DNA of 64,000 nt from Fredinandcohnia quinoae (GCF_022427965.1 NZ_JAKTTI010000014.1:25898-89897), one strand, 5' to 3'; shown: positions 24,132-33,928, counted from the first letter of the stretch. Numbers and translations are program-made. Notes: generated from the letters alone by a model not told the origin.

Positions 24132-26270
24132 TTAATGAAGGAAGACATTTTCATTACTCACTTGTAAATCAGCTAAAATTCTTTGGTATTTTCGACTGAC
24201 TGAAGATTGGCTGATTCCTAAAGCTTTTGCTGCTTTTGTCGTTGTTTTATATTGTTTCATTGCTAATAAAATCAGTTGCTCCTCAACTGAGTCTAATGCT
24301 TCTTGGAGAGGTAAAATTCTTGTGACAATTGGTTTTGATTTCTTTGAATCATTGCCAAGCAGTAGAAAACGATTCACAAATTCAGCATCAATGACTTCAT
24401 CATCTGCAGAAACAATTAGGCGTTCAATCATATTTTGTAATTCCCTAATATTTCCTGGCCATGAATATACTTCTAATAAATTGAGTGCATCAGGAGTTAA
24501 GTGGAAGTTTTTATCATAGCGTTCATTCATTTGTTGGACAAAGTGGAATGCTAATAAAGGAATATCTTCGGGTCTGTCTCGTAGAGGTGGTACTTGGATT
24601 GGAATGACATTCAAACGGTAAAAGAGATCTTCACGGAATTCACGCCTCTCTACCATTTTTTCTAAATTCTTATTTGTTGCTGCAATAATTTGGACATTTA
24701 TCTTAATCGGTTTAGTGCTTCCAATTGGAATTACCTCTTGTTCCTGGAGAACACGTAAAAGCTTCACTTGAAGATGGAGTGGCATTTCTCCGATTTCATC
24801 AAGGAATAACACTCCTTCATTTGCTTGTTTAAAATAGCCATCCTTTCCATTCCGGTCAGCACCTGTAAAGGCTCCTTTACTGTAACCAAATAATTCACTT
24901 TCAAGTAAAGTTTCAGGAATTGCCCCACAGTTTAATTTAAGAAATGGCTTCTTTGATCGCTTCCCTAGCTGATGAATTGCCTGTGCAATAACTTCCTTCC
25001 CAACTCCTGATTCACCATAGATCAAAACTGTAGAGGAGAAATCTGCGATTTTTTTTACTTGTGTCATAATCTGTTCCATCTTCGTACTACAGTAGATGAG
25101 CTTTTTATAAAAAAGGTCTTTTGTTTTAATCGTGTCTAATTCTCGTTTATATTGATCAGTCATTTCCTTCATATGTCTTAGTTCTTTTTTTAATTTTGAT
25201 GTTTCGGTAATATCCCTTGAAGCAATGATAATTCTTGAAAGAACACCATCCTCGTTAAAAACTGGCTTTCCAACAGCTAATATCTTTTTACCTGATTTCG
25301 TTTCTTGAACAACCGATACTTTTTTCTTTTGTTCTAAAACAAGTCTGGTCACAGATGGACTAAATAAACCTTGACGTTCCAAATCGATAATATTTTTCCC
25401 TAAAAGACTCTTTAACTCCACACCCCAAAATTGGGAAATTTCTGTATCACTATAACGAATAAGCTCTCCCTTTTCATTCACAACAAGAATTTCATCATAA
25501 ATACTTGTAAGTATTGCATTTAAATCATTATTAAGGTCCTTAATATATTCAATTTCATTTGCCATCTCTTCGACCATTGGTAAATCTTGAACAATTATGA
25601 CCATCCCATCCACAGTATGGTTATGAGTGAAAATTGGACTATAATCAACTAACACCCCCATATTCCCTGTTATTTGCAGTTGATTCAGAACGGTTGATCC
25701 TGTTTGATAAACACTTTCAATATGTTCCTTTCTAAAAATTTCTTCCGCCTTTGTATATAAGATATTCTCGGAACTATTTTTAATCATTTTTAAACCAGAT
25801 TCGTTGTAGGATACAATTTTTTTATCCCGATCAACAACAAATATCCCCATCGGAATTGATGTTAAAATCACTTTTAGTAGGTCAATGTTTTGATCGCCCT
25901 TTCTAAATAACTCAGCCAAAACATCTTCTCTTGGAATATAACCAAAGAGTTCACCATTTTCATTATTTACTAATGAGAAGGGTTCACCAATAATTTGAAA
26001 AATTGCCGGAAGGGATATATTTTTATGAAAATATGAAACATTATCTAATGGAATTATCTCATCTATAAGACTCTCAATTGATGGTATTTGATTTTTCCCT
26101 TTTGAAAGTATATTTTTAATGGGAACATATCCTTCAATTTGATTTTTTCTTTTAATAAATAGATAAGGCTCTTGGATTTCATTATGTAAAAGCGATTCTC
26201 GCTTGTTTTCAAGTTGTTCAATCTCAATGACAATTAATGGCTTAATCTTATTTGGATCTATTGAAAACAT
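24132..26270 (-). CDS. Sigma-54-dependent transcriptional activator of the polyamine/GABA cluster
   Basis: A 712-residue enhancer-binding protein. Order: N-terminal sensory region with CBS-like pattern (about 1-128), PAS 1 (about 130-235), PAS 2 (about 250-355), short coiled coil (about 355-385), AAA+ domain with Walker A GESGVGKE (419-426), the sigma-54-contacting loop GAFTGA (466-471) and Walker [11 protein letters not shown], then a Fis-type helix-turn-helix ([20 protein letters not shown]). The frame is open 32 codons further, but those codons translate a dispersed repeat; the ATG at 26270 has AAAGGGGG upstream. Inferred to drive the eight sigma-54 promoters around it through the 31-bp palindromes. 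RocR-like in architecture; effector unknown. Confidence 0.92.
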   Translation of the reverse strand: MFSIDPNKIKPLIVIEIEQLENKRESLLHNEIQEPYLFIKRKNQIEGYVPIKNILSKGKNQIPSIESLIDEIIPLDNVSYFHKNISLPAIFQIIGEPFSLVNNENGELFGYIPREDVLAELFRKGDQNIDLLKVILTSIPMGIFVVDRDKKIVSYNESGLKMIKNSSENILYTKAEEIFRKEHIESVYQTGSTVLNQLQITGNMGVLVDYSPIFTHNHTVDGMVIIVQDLPMVEEMANEIEYIKDLNNDLNAILTSIYDEILVVNEKGELIRYSDTEISQFWGVELKSLLGKNIIDLERQGLFSPSVTRLVLEQKKKVSVVQETKSGKKILAVGKPVFNEDGVLSRIIIASRDITETSKLKKELRHMKEMTDQYKRELDTIKTKDLFYKKLIYCSTKMEQIMTQVKKIADFSSTVLIYGESGVGKEVIAQAIHQLGKRSKKPFLKLNCGAIPETLLESELFGYSKGAFTGADRNGKDGYFKQANEGVLFLDEIGEMPLHLQVKLLRVLQEQEVIPIGSTKPIKINVQIIAATNKNLEKMVERREFREDLFYRLNVIPIQVPPLRDRPEDIPLLAFHFVQQMNERYDKNFHLTPDALNLLEVYSWPGNIRELQNMIERLIVSADDEVIDAEFVNRFLLLGNDSKKSKPIVTRILPLQEALDSVEEQLILLAMKQYKTTTKAAKALGISQSSVSRKYQRILADLQVSNENVFLH

Positions 26271-26291
26271 TAAATGCAATCCCCCTTTATC

Positions 26292-26378
26292 AAATGCGCC
26301 TTGGCGTATTTGCGCCCAGATTTTTTCGAGCTTGCTCGAAAAGCTTCCTTTAAAAATCTGAGGCATCCGCCGGAGGCT
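26292..26378. repeat. Dispersed intergenic repeat, copy 1
   Basis: The first 40 bp (GCGCCTTGGCGTATTTGCGC and onward to CGAGCT) recur in degenerate form at 42350-42390. Next come nested inverted repeats CAGATTTTT...AAAAATCTG and TTTTCGAGC/GCTCGAAAA, then GCATCCGCCGGAGGC. Such modules are, as far as I know, common between genes in Bacillus genomes. It lies in the leader of the activator gene and wrongly extends its reading frame. Confidence 0.6.
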
Positions 26379-26480
26379 TTAACTTTATTCAGTCGGGATT
26401 TGAACCCCACTGAATCGGAAACTGATTTGCATTCATCTCACCACTTATAGAAGTGGGAGGCTTCTGCTGAATAAAGTTAA
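26379..26480. repeat. 102-bp element with 14-bp perfect inverted ends
   Basis: TTAACTTTATTCAG at 26379-26392 and CTGAATAAAGTTAA at 26467-26480 are perfect inverted repeats. Inside, on the minus strand, are the hairpins CCCACTTCTATAAGTGG and CAGTGGGGTTCAAATCCC-GACTG. The first resembles the right end of IS200/IS605 elements (TnpB guide-RNA scaffold), from memory only; no tnpA or tnpB is in the window. With the preceding repeat it fills the 337 bp between the activator and the lipoyl-like gene. Confidence 0.5.
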
Positions 26481-26487
26481 TACTCTT

Positions 26488-26550
26488 ATTATATCATTAA
26501 ATAACGGAATATTTTAATAAGTCGAAAAACATTACCCACCTGTCGAAAAA
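26488..26550 (-). promoter_or_regulatory. Candidate promoter and operator of the activator gene
   Basis: TATAAT on the minus strand at 26488-26493 is a good -10; the -35 region (26511-26516) is weak, which fits a controlled promoter. Just upstream two direct repeats GTCGAAAAA (26521-26529 and 26542-26550) are 21 bp apart, i.e. on one face of the helix. Confidence 0.35.
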
Positions 26551-26562
26551 GCTTATTTAATA

Positions 26563-26600
26563 GCAAAAAAAAGAGAAGATGAACATTTACATCCTCTCAC
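26563..26600 (-). terminator. Terminator of the lipoyl-like gene
   Basis: GAGAAGATG (26573-26581) pairs with CATCCTCTC (26590-26598), one mismatch, followed by eight T on the minus strand. Confidence 0.75.
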
Positions 26601-26607
26601 TTCTTTA

Positions 26608-26859
26608 CTAGTCAGCACCAATTAGTATGGAATCCTCCCGTAAATATGCTAATACCATTCCTGGAATGACCTCATCACCTTCCTGTACCTCAATCGATTG
26701 AACCCTACCACTTATACCGATCGCAATAGTTTTATTTTCTCCTTCCAAGCTTTGAATAATGAATAATGGCTCCCATTCAGTAATCAAAGAATCCTCTTGT
26801 ATCGGAATTGCTTTTATTTTGCCATGATATGGGCTAGTAACAATCTCATCGTATTCCAC
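26608..26859 (-). CDS. Single-domain biotinyl/lipoyl-like protein without the modification lysine
   Basis: An 83-residue protein with the half-barrel pattern of biotinyl/lipoyl carrier domains: SPYHGKIKAIPIQE... then GISGRVQSIEVQEGDEVIPG and MVLAYL. Where carriers have (E)-x-M/D-K-M/A in the exposed hairpin, this protein reads SLEGENKTI, so the modified lysine appears to be missing or displaced. The start is GTG at 26859, seven bases after AAGGAAG. It has its own sigma-54 promoter, divergent from the agmatinase gene, which ties it to polyamine metabolism. Function unknown; it could bind a ligand or partner. Confidence 0.65.
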   Translation of the reverse strand: MEYDEIVTSPYHGKIKAIPIQEDSLITEWEPLFIIQSLEGENKTIAIGISGRVQSIEVQEGDEVIPGMVLAYLREDSILIGAD

Positions 26860-26898
26860 TCATTCACTTCCTTTCAGACTTTATTTACAGGTTATATT

Positions 26899-26914
26899 TG
26901 CAAATTCTGTGCCA
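26899..26914 (-). promoter_or_regulatory. Sigma-54 promoter of the lipoyl-like gene
   Basis: Minus-strand TGGCACAGAATTTGCA, a perfect TGGCAC-N5-TTGCA match, 40 nt before the GTG. Its core is identical to the promoter at 31044. Confidence 0.88.
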
Positions 26915-26969
26915 GAAATTAATTTTGTGCTTATTCAGTGAGGGATCGTACTCTTTCTTAAACGGTTTT

Positions 26970-26985
26970 TGGCATATTTATTGCA
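26970..26985 (+). promoter_or_regulatory. Sigma-54 promoter of the agmatinase gene
   Basis: TGGCATATTTATTGCA on the plus strand, 45 nt before the ATG. It is back to back with the promoter at 26899, 55 bp apart. Confidence 0.87.
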
Positions 26986-27029
26986 TTTTCATTAATAGAT
27001 AAATTGATTTTTAGTGGAGGTTTGATTTG

Positions 27030-27971
27030 ATGCAATATCCTTTATCCCCTGATGTAAAGCCGGAATTTTGTACGACAGGAACATTTATGAGATTACCAGC
27101 TAGCCGTGAAAATGCTAAACTCGCAATATTAGGGATGCCATTTGATACGGCCGCTTCTTTCCGTGTTGGAGCAAGATTCGCCCCACAAGCGATTCGCCAA
27201 GCATCCATGACATTATTCCCCTACCATCCTATTAATAAGGTTTATCCATTTGATGATACAAATGCGATTGATATTGGGGATGTGTCAGTTATTCCACATA
27301 ATATTCATCGGAGCTATGAACGGATGGAAGCTGCAGTGTTAGATTTAATGAAGGGTGGCATTATTCCAATTGGACTTGGTGGTGATCATTCAATTACACT
27401 AGCAAATCTTCGTGCAGCTGCCAAGGTGTATGGGCCTGTTGCCTTAATTCATTTTGATTCCCATACAGACACTTGGGATACATATTATGAGGAAAAGTAT
27501 TGGCATGGTTCTCCCTTTATTCGCGCATATGAGGAGGGCTTGTTACAGCCTGACAAAGTATTTCAAATCGGGATTCGAGGCACTTTGAATCATCCAGGTG
27601 ATATTGATTCAAGCCACAAGCTTGGCTATCAGGTGATAACCACCCAAGACCTTAAGAGACGTGGCTATTCCGATGTCATTCAAGAAATGAAGAAAACGAT
27701 TAGAGATGCCCCTTGTTTCTTAAGCTTTGATATTGATTTCGTTGATCCTTCCTTTGCACCTGGTACGGGCACTCTCGAAGTTGGAGGATTTACAAGTTTT
27801 GAGACACTGGAGATTATTCGAGCTTTGCCTAATTTTAATTTTATTGGATTTGATTTAGTTGAAGTACTGCCTCCTTATGACCCTACACAAATTACATCAC
27901 TACTAGCAGCAACCATTGTGCATGATTTTGCCAGTTTAGTAGCAATGAGGCTACGTCAAACAAGCGGCTAA
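27030..27971 (+). CDS. speB: Agmatinase-type ureohydrolase
   Basis: A 313-residue member of the arginase/agmatinase family with the binuclear manganese motifs GGDHS, FDSHTDTWD and SFDIDFVDP. It splits urea from a guanidino compound. Agmatine to putrescine is the likely reaction given PatA next door, but 4-guanidinobutyrate to GABA is equally compatible with the genes present. GGAGG lies nine bases before the ATG at 27030; an in-frame TTG precedes it. It has its own sigma-54 promoter and terminator and is one of three plus-strand genes in the block. Confidence 0.85.
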   Translation: MQYPLSPDVKPEFCTTGTFMRLPASRENAKLAILGMPFDTAASFRVGARFAPQAIRQASMTLFPYHPINKVYPFDDTNAIDIGDVSVIPHNIHRSYERMEAAVLDLMKGGIIPIGLGGDHSITLANLRAAAKVYGPVALIHFDSHTDTWDTYYEEKYWHGSPFIRAYEEGLLQPDKVFQIGIRGTLNHPGDIDSSHKLGYQVITTQDLKRRGYSDVIQEMKKTIRDAPCFLSFDIDFVDPSFAPGTGTLEVGGFTSFETLEIIRALPNFNFIGFDLVEVLPPYDPTQITSLLAATIVHDFASLVAMRLRQTSG

Positions 27972-27997
27972 GGTTCAATTCCTTAACGCTTTTTTTG
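27963..27997 (+). terminator. Terminator of speB
   Basis: AGCG-GC-TAAGG pairs with CCTTA-A-CGCT (27981-27990), then seven T. The stem overlaps the stop codon. Confidence 0.75.
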
Positions 27998-28007
27998 TTT
28001 CATATTA

Positions 28008-28038
28008 TTCAATCGTGAATAAGTTTTGCACCTGTGCA
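28008..28038. promoter_or_regulatory. 31-bp palindromic element, copy 3 (candidate enhancer)
   Basis: TTCA-N3-GTGAATA-N3-TTTGCAC-N3-TGCA, matching copy 1 (31111) at 22 of 31 positions. It lies downstream of both speB and patA, about 1 kb from the speB promoter, the arrangement known for the downstream enhancer of B. subtilis rocG. Confidence 0.6.
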
Positions 28039-28093
28039 TAACAATGGTGACTTCCGATACCATTGTGGATATGTTGGTAATTCTGTGTGCATG

Positions 28094-28124
28094 AAAAAGC
28101 GGTGGAGTACTATTCTCCACCGCT
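28094..28124 (-). terminator. Terminator of the ALDH-patA operon
   Basis: AGCGGTGGAG (28098-28107) and CTCCACCGCT (28115-28124) form a perfect 10-bp stem followed by TTTTTC on the minus strand. An inverted repeat CAATGGT...ACCATTG lies beside it at about 28041-28065. Confidence 0.85.
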
Positions 28125-28132
28125 TATCCACA

Positions 28133-29524
<1,392 letters not shown>

Positions 29525-29530
29525 TTATGT

Positions 29531-31003
29531 TTATTTTTTAAACCAACCACTTGGTTCGACTTGTAGATTTATATTGACTTGCTTCACTTCGGTAAATTCA
29601 TCAAAGCCAAATGTACCTAGACCGCGACCGATCCCACTTTGCTTATACCCACCCCAGGGTGCCTCATTATAGGTTGGGTGATAGGTGTTAATCCACGTAA
29701 TTCCTGCACGAATCTTTTTAATAACACGAAGAGCTTTTGCTCCATCCTGTGTAAACACCCCAGCTGCAAGCCCATAAGCGGTATTGTTCGCTAATTCAAT
29801 TGCTTCTTTTTCATCCTTAAATTTTTGAACAACAAGAACAGGACCAAAAATCTCCTCTTGCACAATTCTCATTTCCGGTTTTGTATCAACAAAAATAGTG
29901 GGTTCCACAAAATATCCATTCCCAAGTCCATTGCTAGTAATTCTGTTACCTCCACATGCTAAAGTCGCACCTTCGTCTATTCCAATTTGAATATAGCTAA
30001 GTACCTTTTCCAAGTGCTGTACACTTACGAGAGAACCCATCTCTGTATTTGGATCATCTCCAGCACCAACCCGAATTTTCTTCGCTCTTTCTACTAAACT
30101 CTCAATAAATTTATCGTGAATGCTTTCTTCCAGTAAAAGCCTCGAGCCCGCTGAACATACTTGACCTGCATTGGAGAAAATACCAAACAACGCATAATCA
30201 ACTGCAGTCTCAAAATCAGCATCAGCAAAGACAATATTCGGAGACTTGCCGCCAAGCTCCAGGGAAATTTTTTTAATATTGCCAGCCGCCGCTTTCATAA
30301 TGCTGCGACCAGTAGCAGTTCCACCTGTGAATGAGATTTTATCAACTTTTTGGCTTTCCGCAATTTCATTCCCAACCGTTGCACCAGACCCCATTACCAT
30401 ATTGGCAACACCCGCTGGAATTCCAACCTCCTGGATAATTTCAAATAATTTAATAGATGTAACCGGTGTTACTTCTGATGGTTTAAAAACAATTGTATTC
30501 CCTGCTGCAAGTGCAGGGGCAATTTTCCATACTCCCATAAGGAGCGGATAATTCCATGGAACAATTAACCCACAAACACCAACCGGTTCGCGGATGACCA
30601 TCGCCTGCATCGGATCTCCTACATGGTAGGTTTGGCCATCGGGTTTTGTGACGAGTCCAGCATAATATCGAAAACATGCTGCTGCATCGGCAACGTCATA
30701 TTCCGTTTCCCTTAAAGGCTTTCCGTTATCCTCTGTCTCAAGTTTACTTAATTCCTCTGCACGTTCCTCAAGCTTATCGGCAATTTTAAAAAGATACGAC
30801 GCCCGTTCGGCTGCTGGAATATCTGACCAAATTCCTGAATCGAATGCATGACGTGCTACATCAATTGCAATTCTTGCATCCTCAATATCTCCCTCAGCTG
30901 CTTCAGCAATTATTTTCCCGTTAGCAGGATTTACAATTGAACGGGTTTTTCCACTTTGCGCTTCGACCCATTCACCATTAATGAACATGTTTAATTTCTG
31001 CAA
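29531..31003 (-). CDS. 4-aminobutyraldehyde-type aldehyde dehydrogenase
   Basis: A 490-residue NAD(P)-dependent ALDH of the betaine/aminobutyraldehyde subgroup. IVPWNYPLLMGVWKIAPALA, FTGGTATGRSIM, LELGGKSPNIVF (base Glu) and NAGQVCSAGSRL (nucleophile Cys) are present. The frame is open to 31060, but those codons translate the sigma-54 promoter itself, so the start must be downstream; TTG at 31003 lies seven bases after GGGGAGG, with ATG at 30988 as alternative. It oxidises the product of PatA to GABA and forms an operon with it. Confidence 0.9.
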   Translation of the reverse strand: MQKLNMFINGEWVEAQSGKTRSIVNPANGKIIAEAAEGDIEDARIAIDVARHAFDSGIWSDIPAAERASYLFKIADKLEERAEELSKLETEDNGKPLRETEYDVADAAACFRYYAGLVTKPDGQTYHVGDPMQAMVIREPVGVCGLIVPWNYPLLMGVWKIAPALAAGNTIVFKPSEVTPVTSIKLFEIIQEVGIPAGVANMVMGSGATVGNEIAESQKVDKISFTGGTATGRSIMKAAAGNIKKISLELGGKSPNIVFADADFETAVDYALFGIFSNAGQVCSAGSRLLLEESIHDKFIESLVERAKKIRVGAGDDPNTEMGSLVSVQHLEKVLSYIQIGIDEGATLACGGNRITSNGLGNGYFVEPTIFVDTKPEMRIVQEEIFGPVLVVQKFKDEKEAIELANNTAYGLAAGVFTQDGAKALRVIKKIRAGITWINTYHPTYNEAPWGGYKQSGIGRGLGTFGFDEFTEVKQVNINLQVEPSGWFKK

Positions 31004-31043
31004 TTTTAATCCTCCCCTTTTGGTATTCTCATCATTTACATAC

Positions 31044-31060
31044 TGCAAATTCTGTGCCAA
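31044..31060 (-). promoter_or_regulatory. Sigma-54 promoter of the ALDH-patA operon
   Basis: Minus-strand TTGGCACAGAATTTGCA, a perfect TGGCAC-N5-TTGCA match, 41 nt before the TTG start. Confidence 0.88.
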
Positions 31061-31110
31061 GATATTTTCAGGGCCTCATATGGGGATTGAATGTGAATAT
31101 CGTATAGTAA

Positions 31111-31141
31111 TGCATAGGTGAATACATTATTCACATGTGCA
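31111..31141. promoter_or_regulatory. 31-bp palindromic element, copy 1 (candidate enhancer)
   Basis: TGCA-N3-GTGAATA-N3-TATTCAC-N3-TGCA; 12 of 15 position pairs are symmetric. It is centred about 75 bp upstream of the ALDH-patA -24/-12 promoter, a normal place for a sigma-54 activator site, and 26 of 31 bases match copy 2 at 38221. Confidence 0.75.
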
Positions 31142-31166
31142 TAATTTTTAAAATTACCTAAAGAAA

Positions 31167-31207
31167 ACAAAAACCCTCCCCTTGACTTTTGCCAAGAACA
31201 GGGTTTG
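31167..31207 (-). terminator. Terminator of potD
   Basis: Arms AAACCCT and CTTG pair with CAAG and AGGGTTT around a short loop; TTTTTG follows on the minus strand. Confidence 0.7.
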
Positions 31208-31214
31208 TAATCTA

Positions 31215-32273
31215 TTAATTATTTTTTACTTCCGACCAGATTCGGTCATAAATTTGGGTAGCTTCCCCGACATCTATATTATATTCCCCTTTTTCTAATA
31301 CCTCTGATGGTACTTCTAGTGACTTTCGAATATCCTCCGGCAAAAGCTTCACTGCTTCAACATTCGGATTTCCATACGGATAGTCCATCGATATCTCTTT
31401 ACTAATCTCTGGTCTTAAAATAAAATCAATGAATTTCTCTGCATTTTCCTTATGTGGTGCGTCCTTCGGTATGACAAAATTATCTTGCCATAAATTCAAT
31501 CCTTCACTTGGGAAGACTGTTTTAATCGCTGCGTTTTCTTGTGCTGCAAGGGTAGCTTCTGCTCCCCAAACAATTCCTGCTTTCACCTCACCACTTACGA
31601 GAAGTGTTTTTGGACTGTCACTATCAAATGCTTTAATATTTGGCTTAAGCTCTAATAATTTCTGTTTCGCTTCTTCTAGCTCTTTTTCATCTGTTGAATT
31701 TTGAGAGTAACCAAGCATAGCCAACATCGTTCCTACAATACTTCTTACATCATCTAATACAACTAAATTATTTTTAAACTCGGGGTCGAACAAATCTGCA
31801 TAACTCGTAACCTCTTTCTCAACAAGATCTTCATTAACTGCAATTACAGCCTTCCCCCACATATATGGAACCGAGTATTCATCATTCGGGTCAGCGCTTG
31901 TACCTAAGAAATCCTCCCCAATATTTTTGATGTTTGGTATATTCTCTTTATTTATTTTCGCTAGCATCTCTTGTTTAATCATAATTTCAATAAAATAAGT
32001 CGAAGCTACCGTAATATCATAACCTGCATTTCCGGCAGATAATTTCGCAAGCATTTCTTCATTCGATGAATAGGTGTCATAATTAACTTTTATCCCTGTT
32101 TCTTCTTCGAACTGATCGATCACACTTTGAGGTAAGTACTCAGACCAGTTAAAGACATTAAGAACTTTTTCATCTGATTTTCCACCTGTTTCCTTATCAC
32201 CACAACCTGTTAGCACTAAAGCAAACAATAAAAAGAATGCAAGAAAACCCATTCCTACTCTTTTTTTCGTCAT
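31215..32273 (-). CDS. potD: Spermidine/putrescine ABC transporter substrate-binding lipoprotein
   Basis: A 352-residue extracellular solute-binding protein. The signal peptide (about 1-23) ends in the lipobox LTGC, so it is a membrane-tethered lipoprotein. LNVFNWSEYLPQSVIDQFEEE and the downstream pattern (YDITVASTYF, VPYMWGKAVIAV) are typical of PotD/PotF. AAAGGGGG precedes the ATG and a sigma-54 promoter lies 46 nt upstream. It is monocistronic, separated from potBC (38-40 kb) and potA (40-41 kb). Confidence 0.92.
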   Translation of the reverse strand: MTKKRVGMGFLAFFLLFALVLTGCGDKETGGKSDEKVLNVFNWSEYLPQSVIDQFEEETGIKVNYDTYSSNEEMLAKLSAGNAGYDITVASTYFIEIMIKQEMLAKINKENIPNIKNIGEDFLGTSADPNDEYSVPYMWGKAVIAVNEDLVEKEVTSYADLFDPEFKNNLVVLDDVRSIVGTMLAMLGYSQNSTDEKELEEAKQKLLELKPNIKAFDSDSPKTLLVSGEVKAGIVWGAEATLAAQENAAIKTVFPSEGLNLWQDNFVIPKDAPHKENAEKFIDFILRPEISKEISMDYPYGNPNVEAVKLLPEDIRKSLEVPSEVLEKGEYNIDVGEATQIYDRIWSEVKNN

Positions 32274-32318
32274 TTAGCAACCCCCTTTTTTAGTATACAA
32301 GCTTTCGCTGTTTTATTC

Positions 32319-32335
32319 TGCAATATTTATGCCAA
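32319..32335 (-). promoter_or_regulatory. Sigma-54 promoter of potD
   Basis: Minus-strand TTGGCATAAATATTGCA, 46 nt before the ATG. It sits between potD and the stop codon of the GNAT-nitrilase gene, only 4 bp from the latter. Confidence 0.86.
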
Positions 32336-32338
32336 TTT

Positions 32339-33904
32339 TTAATCAGCTACCGCTTTCTTTTTCACTGGCTGTGTATCCTTTGTAATGATTTGATAGTAAT
32401 CTGTACGACGGTCTTTAAGAGGGGTTTCTGTACCAACATTTCGATTTCTTCGTAATAGCTCTAAATCAACTTCACCGACAACAATTGTTTCGATATTAGG
32501 GTTACATTCCCCAACAATACCATTACTTGAAAATGTAAAATCAGACGGTGAAAAAATTCCTGATTGTGCATATTGGACATCCATATGTGGAACATGTGTT
32601 AAATTTCCTATCGTTCCCGCTATAATTGTATAGACTTGGTTTTCAACAGCCCTTGCTTGTGAGCAATACCTTACCCTCAAATAGCCTTGTTGATCTTCAG
32701 AGCTGAACGGTGTAAAAATCAGTTGTGCACCTTTATCTACTGCAATTCTTGCAAGTTCAGGAAACTGAATATCATAGCTAATTAAAATTGAAATTTTTCC
32801 GCAATCCGTATCAAATACATGCACACCATGTCCTGGTTGAACACCCCACCAACGTCTTTCATCTGGTGTAATATGGAGCTTATATTGCTTGTCAATCGTT
32901 CCGTCACGCCTGAAAAGATAAGCAACGTTATAAATACAGTTCCCTTCTTCAACGAAATGTGAACCACCGACAATGTTAATATTGTATTTAACAGCAAGTG
33001 TTGTAAATAGATTAATATACTCTTCTGTATACTCTGCAATTTTTTTGACTTGTTTACTTGGTACTTGTTCATTAAGGAAGGATACGAGCTGCATTGTAAA
33101 GGTTTCTGGAAATACAGCAAAATCAGATCTAAAATTGGAGCTTGCATCTATGAAGTATTCACATTGAGTGGCAAAGTCATCAAATGACTGAATTTTTTTC
33201 AGCATATATTGAATAACTGATATTCGCACTGGGAGTGCTCGGCTATAGATTCGCCTTGACTTTGGAAGATAATCTGGATTATTCCATTCCATCAAGGTTG
33301 CATAACTTAGTGAGTCTTTATCTGTTAAATAATTTGAATTAACACGTTTTAATACGAATCCATTCATCATTTGAAATGTTAAAGCAGGGTCATATAGATT
33401 TTGCTGGATAACCTGTTCAACATATTCTCTGGCAGTCATTTGTTCAGCATATTTATGATAGTTTGATATTCTTCCACCAATTATTATGCTTTCTAAATTT
33501 TTCGCCTGGGCGAGCTTGCGACGTGCCTCATATAAGCGGCGCCCAATTTTCATCCGTCTATAGTCAGGATGTACCATTACATCAATTCCATATAGGTTTT
33601 TACCTTCTGGATCATGGTTTCGAATATAGGAATTATCAGTTATTTCATCAAAGGTATGCTTGTCATCATATTCGTCAAAATCAACAATTAGACTTGAGCA
33701 TGAACCAATGATTTTCCCATCATACTCTACACAAAACTGCCCTTCTGGAAAAATGGATAAATGGCTTTCTAATTGGTCCCTTTCCCATGGTTCCATATTT
33801 GGAAAGCATATTTTAGATAGATTGATAATTTCATTAATATCCTCATGCTTAATATTTCTTAAATTAATTTTTTTCTCGAACTTGGATAGATCGATGGTTG
33901 ACAC
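32339..33904 (-). CDS. GNAT acetyltransferase-nitrilase fusion protein
   Basis: A 521-residue two-domain protein. Residues about 15-190 are a GNAT acetyltransferase with the acetyl-CoA loop RRMKIGRRLYEARR (117-130). Residues about 225-490 are a carbon-nitrogen hydrolase: Glu267 (VFPETF) and Lys342 (KQYKLHITPDE) are the usual base and lysine, but the position of the nucleophile reads ISYDIQFPE, i.e. Ser376 (codon AGC) where nitrilases have Cys. The start is GTG at 33904 after AAGGG. Fusions of this type include B. subtilis YhcX. It is the last gene of the series from the FAD oxidase; the substrate may be an N-acyl amide. Confidence 0.8.
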   Translation of the reverse strand: MSTIDLSKFEKKINLRNIKHEDINEIINLSKICFPNMEPWERDQLESHLSIFPEGQFCVEYDGKIIGSCSSLIVDFDEYDDKHTFDEITDNSYIRNHDPEGKNLYGIDVMVHPDYRRMKIGRRLYEARRKLAQAKNLESIIIGGRISNYHKYAEQMTAREYVEQVIQQNLYDPALTFQMMNGFVLKRVNSNYLTDKDSLSYATLMEWNNPDYLPKSRRIYSRALPVRISVIQYMLKKIQSFDDFATQCEYFIDASSNFRSDFAVFPETFTMQLVSFLNEQVPSKQVKKIAEYTEEYINLFTTLAVKYNINIVGGSHFVEEGNCIYNVAYLFRRDGTIDKQYKLHITPDERRWWGVQPGHGVHVFDTDCGKISILISYDIQFPELARIAVDKGAQLIFTPFSSEDQQGYLRVRYCSQARAVENQVYTIIAGTIGNLTHVPHMDVQYAQSGIFSPSDFTFSSNGIVGECNPNIETIVVGEVDLELLRRNRNVGTETPLKDRRTDYYQIITKDTQPVKKKAVAD

Positions 33905-33928
33905 AAATATCGCCCTTTCTTATAGGAT

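Noticed and set aside
26271..26366. N-terminal 32-residue extension of the sigma-54 activator
   Set aside because: The DNA belongs to a dispersed repeat also found at 42350, and a strong ribosome binding site precedes the ATG at 26270.
26391..26480. tRNA gene suggested by GGGTTCAAATCCC
   Set aside because: Only the T-arm-like hairpin is present; no acceptor stem, D arm or anticodon arm can be formed.
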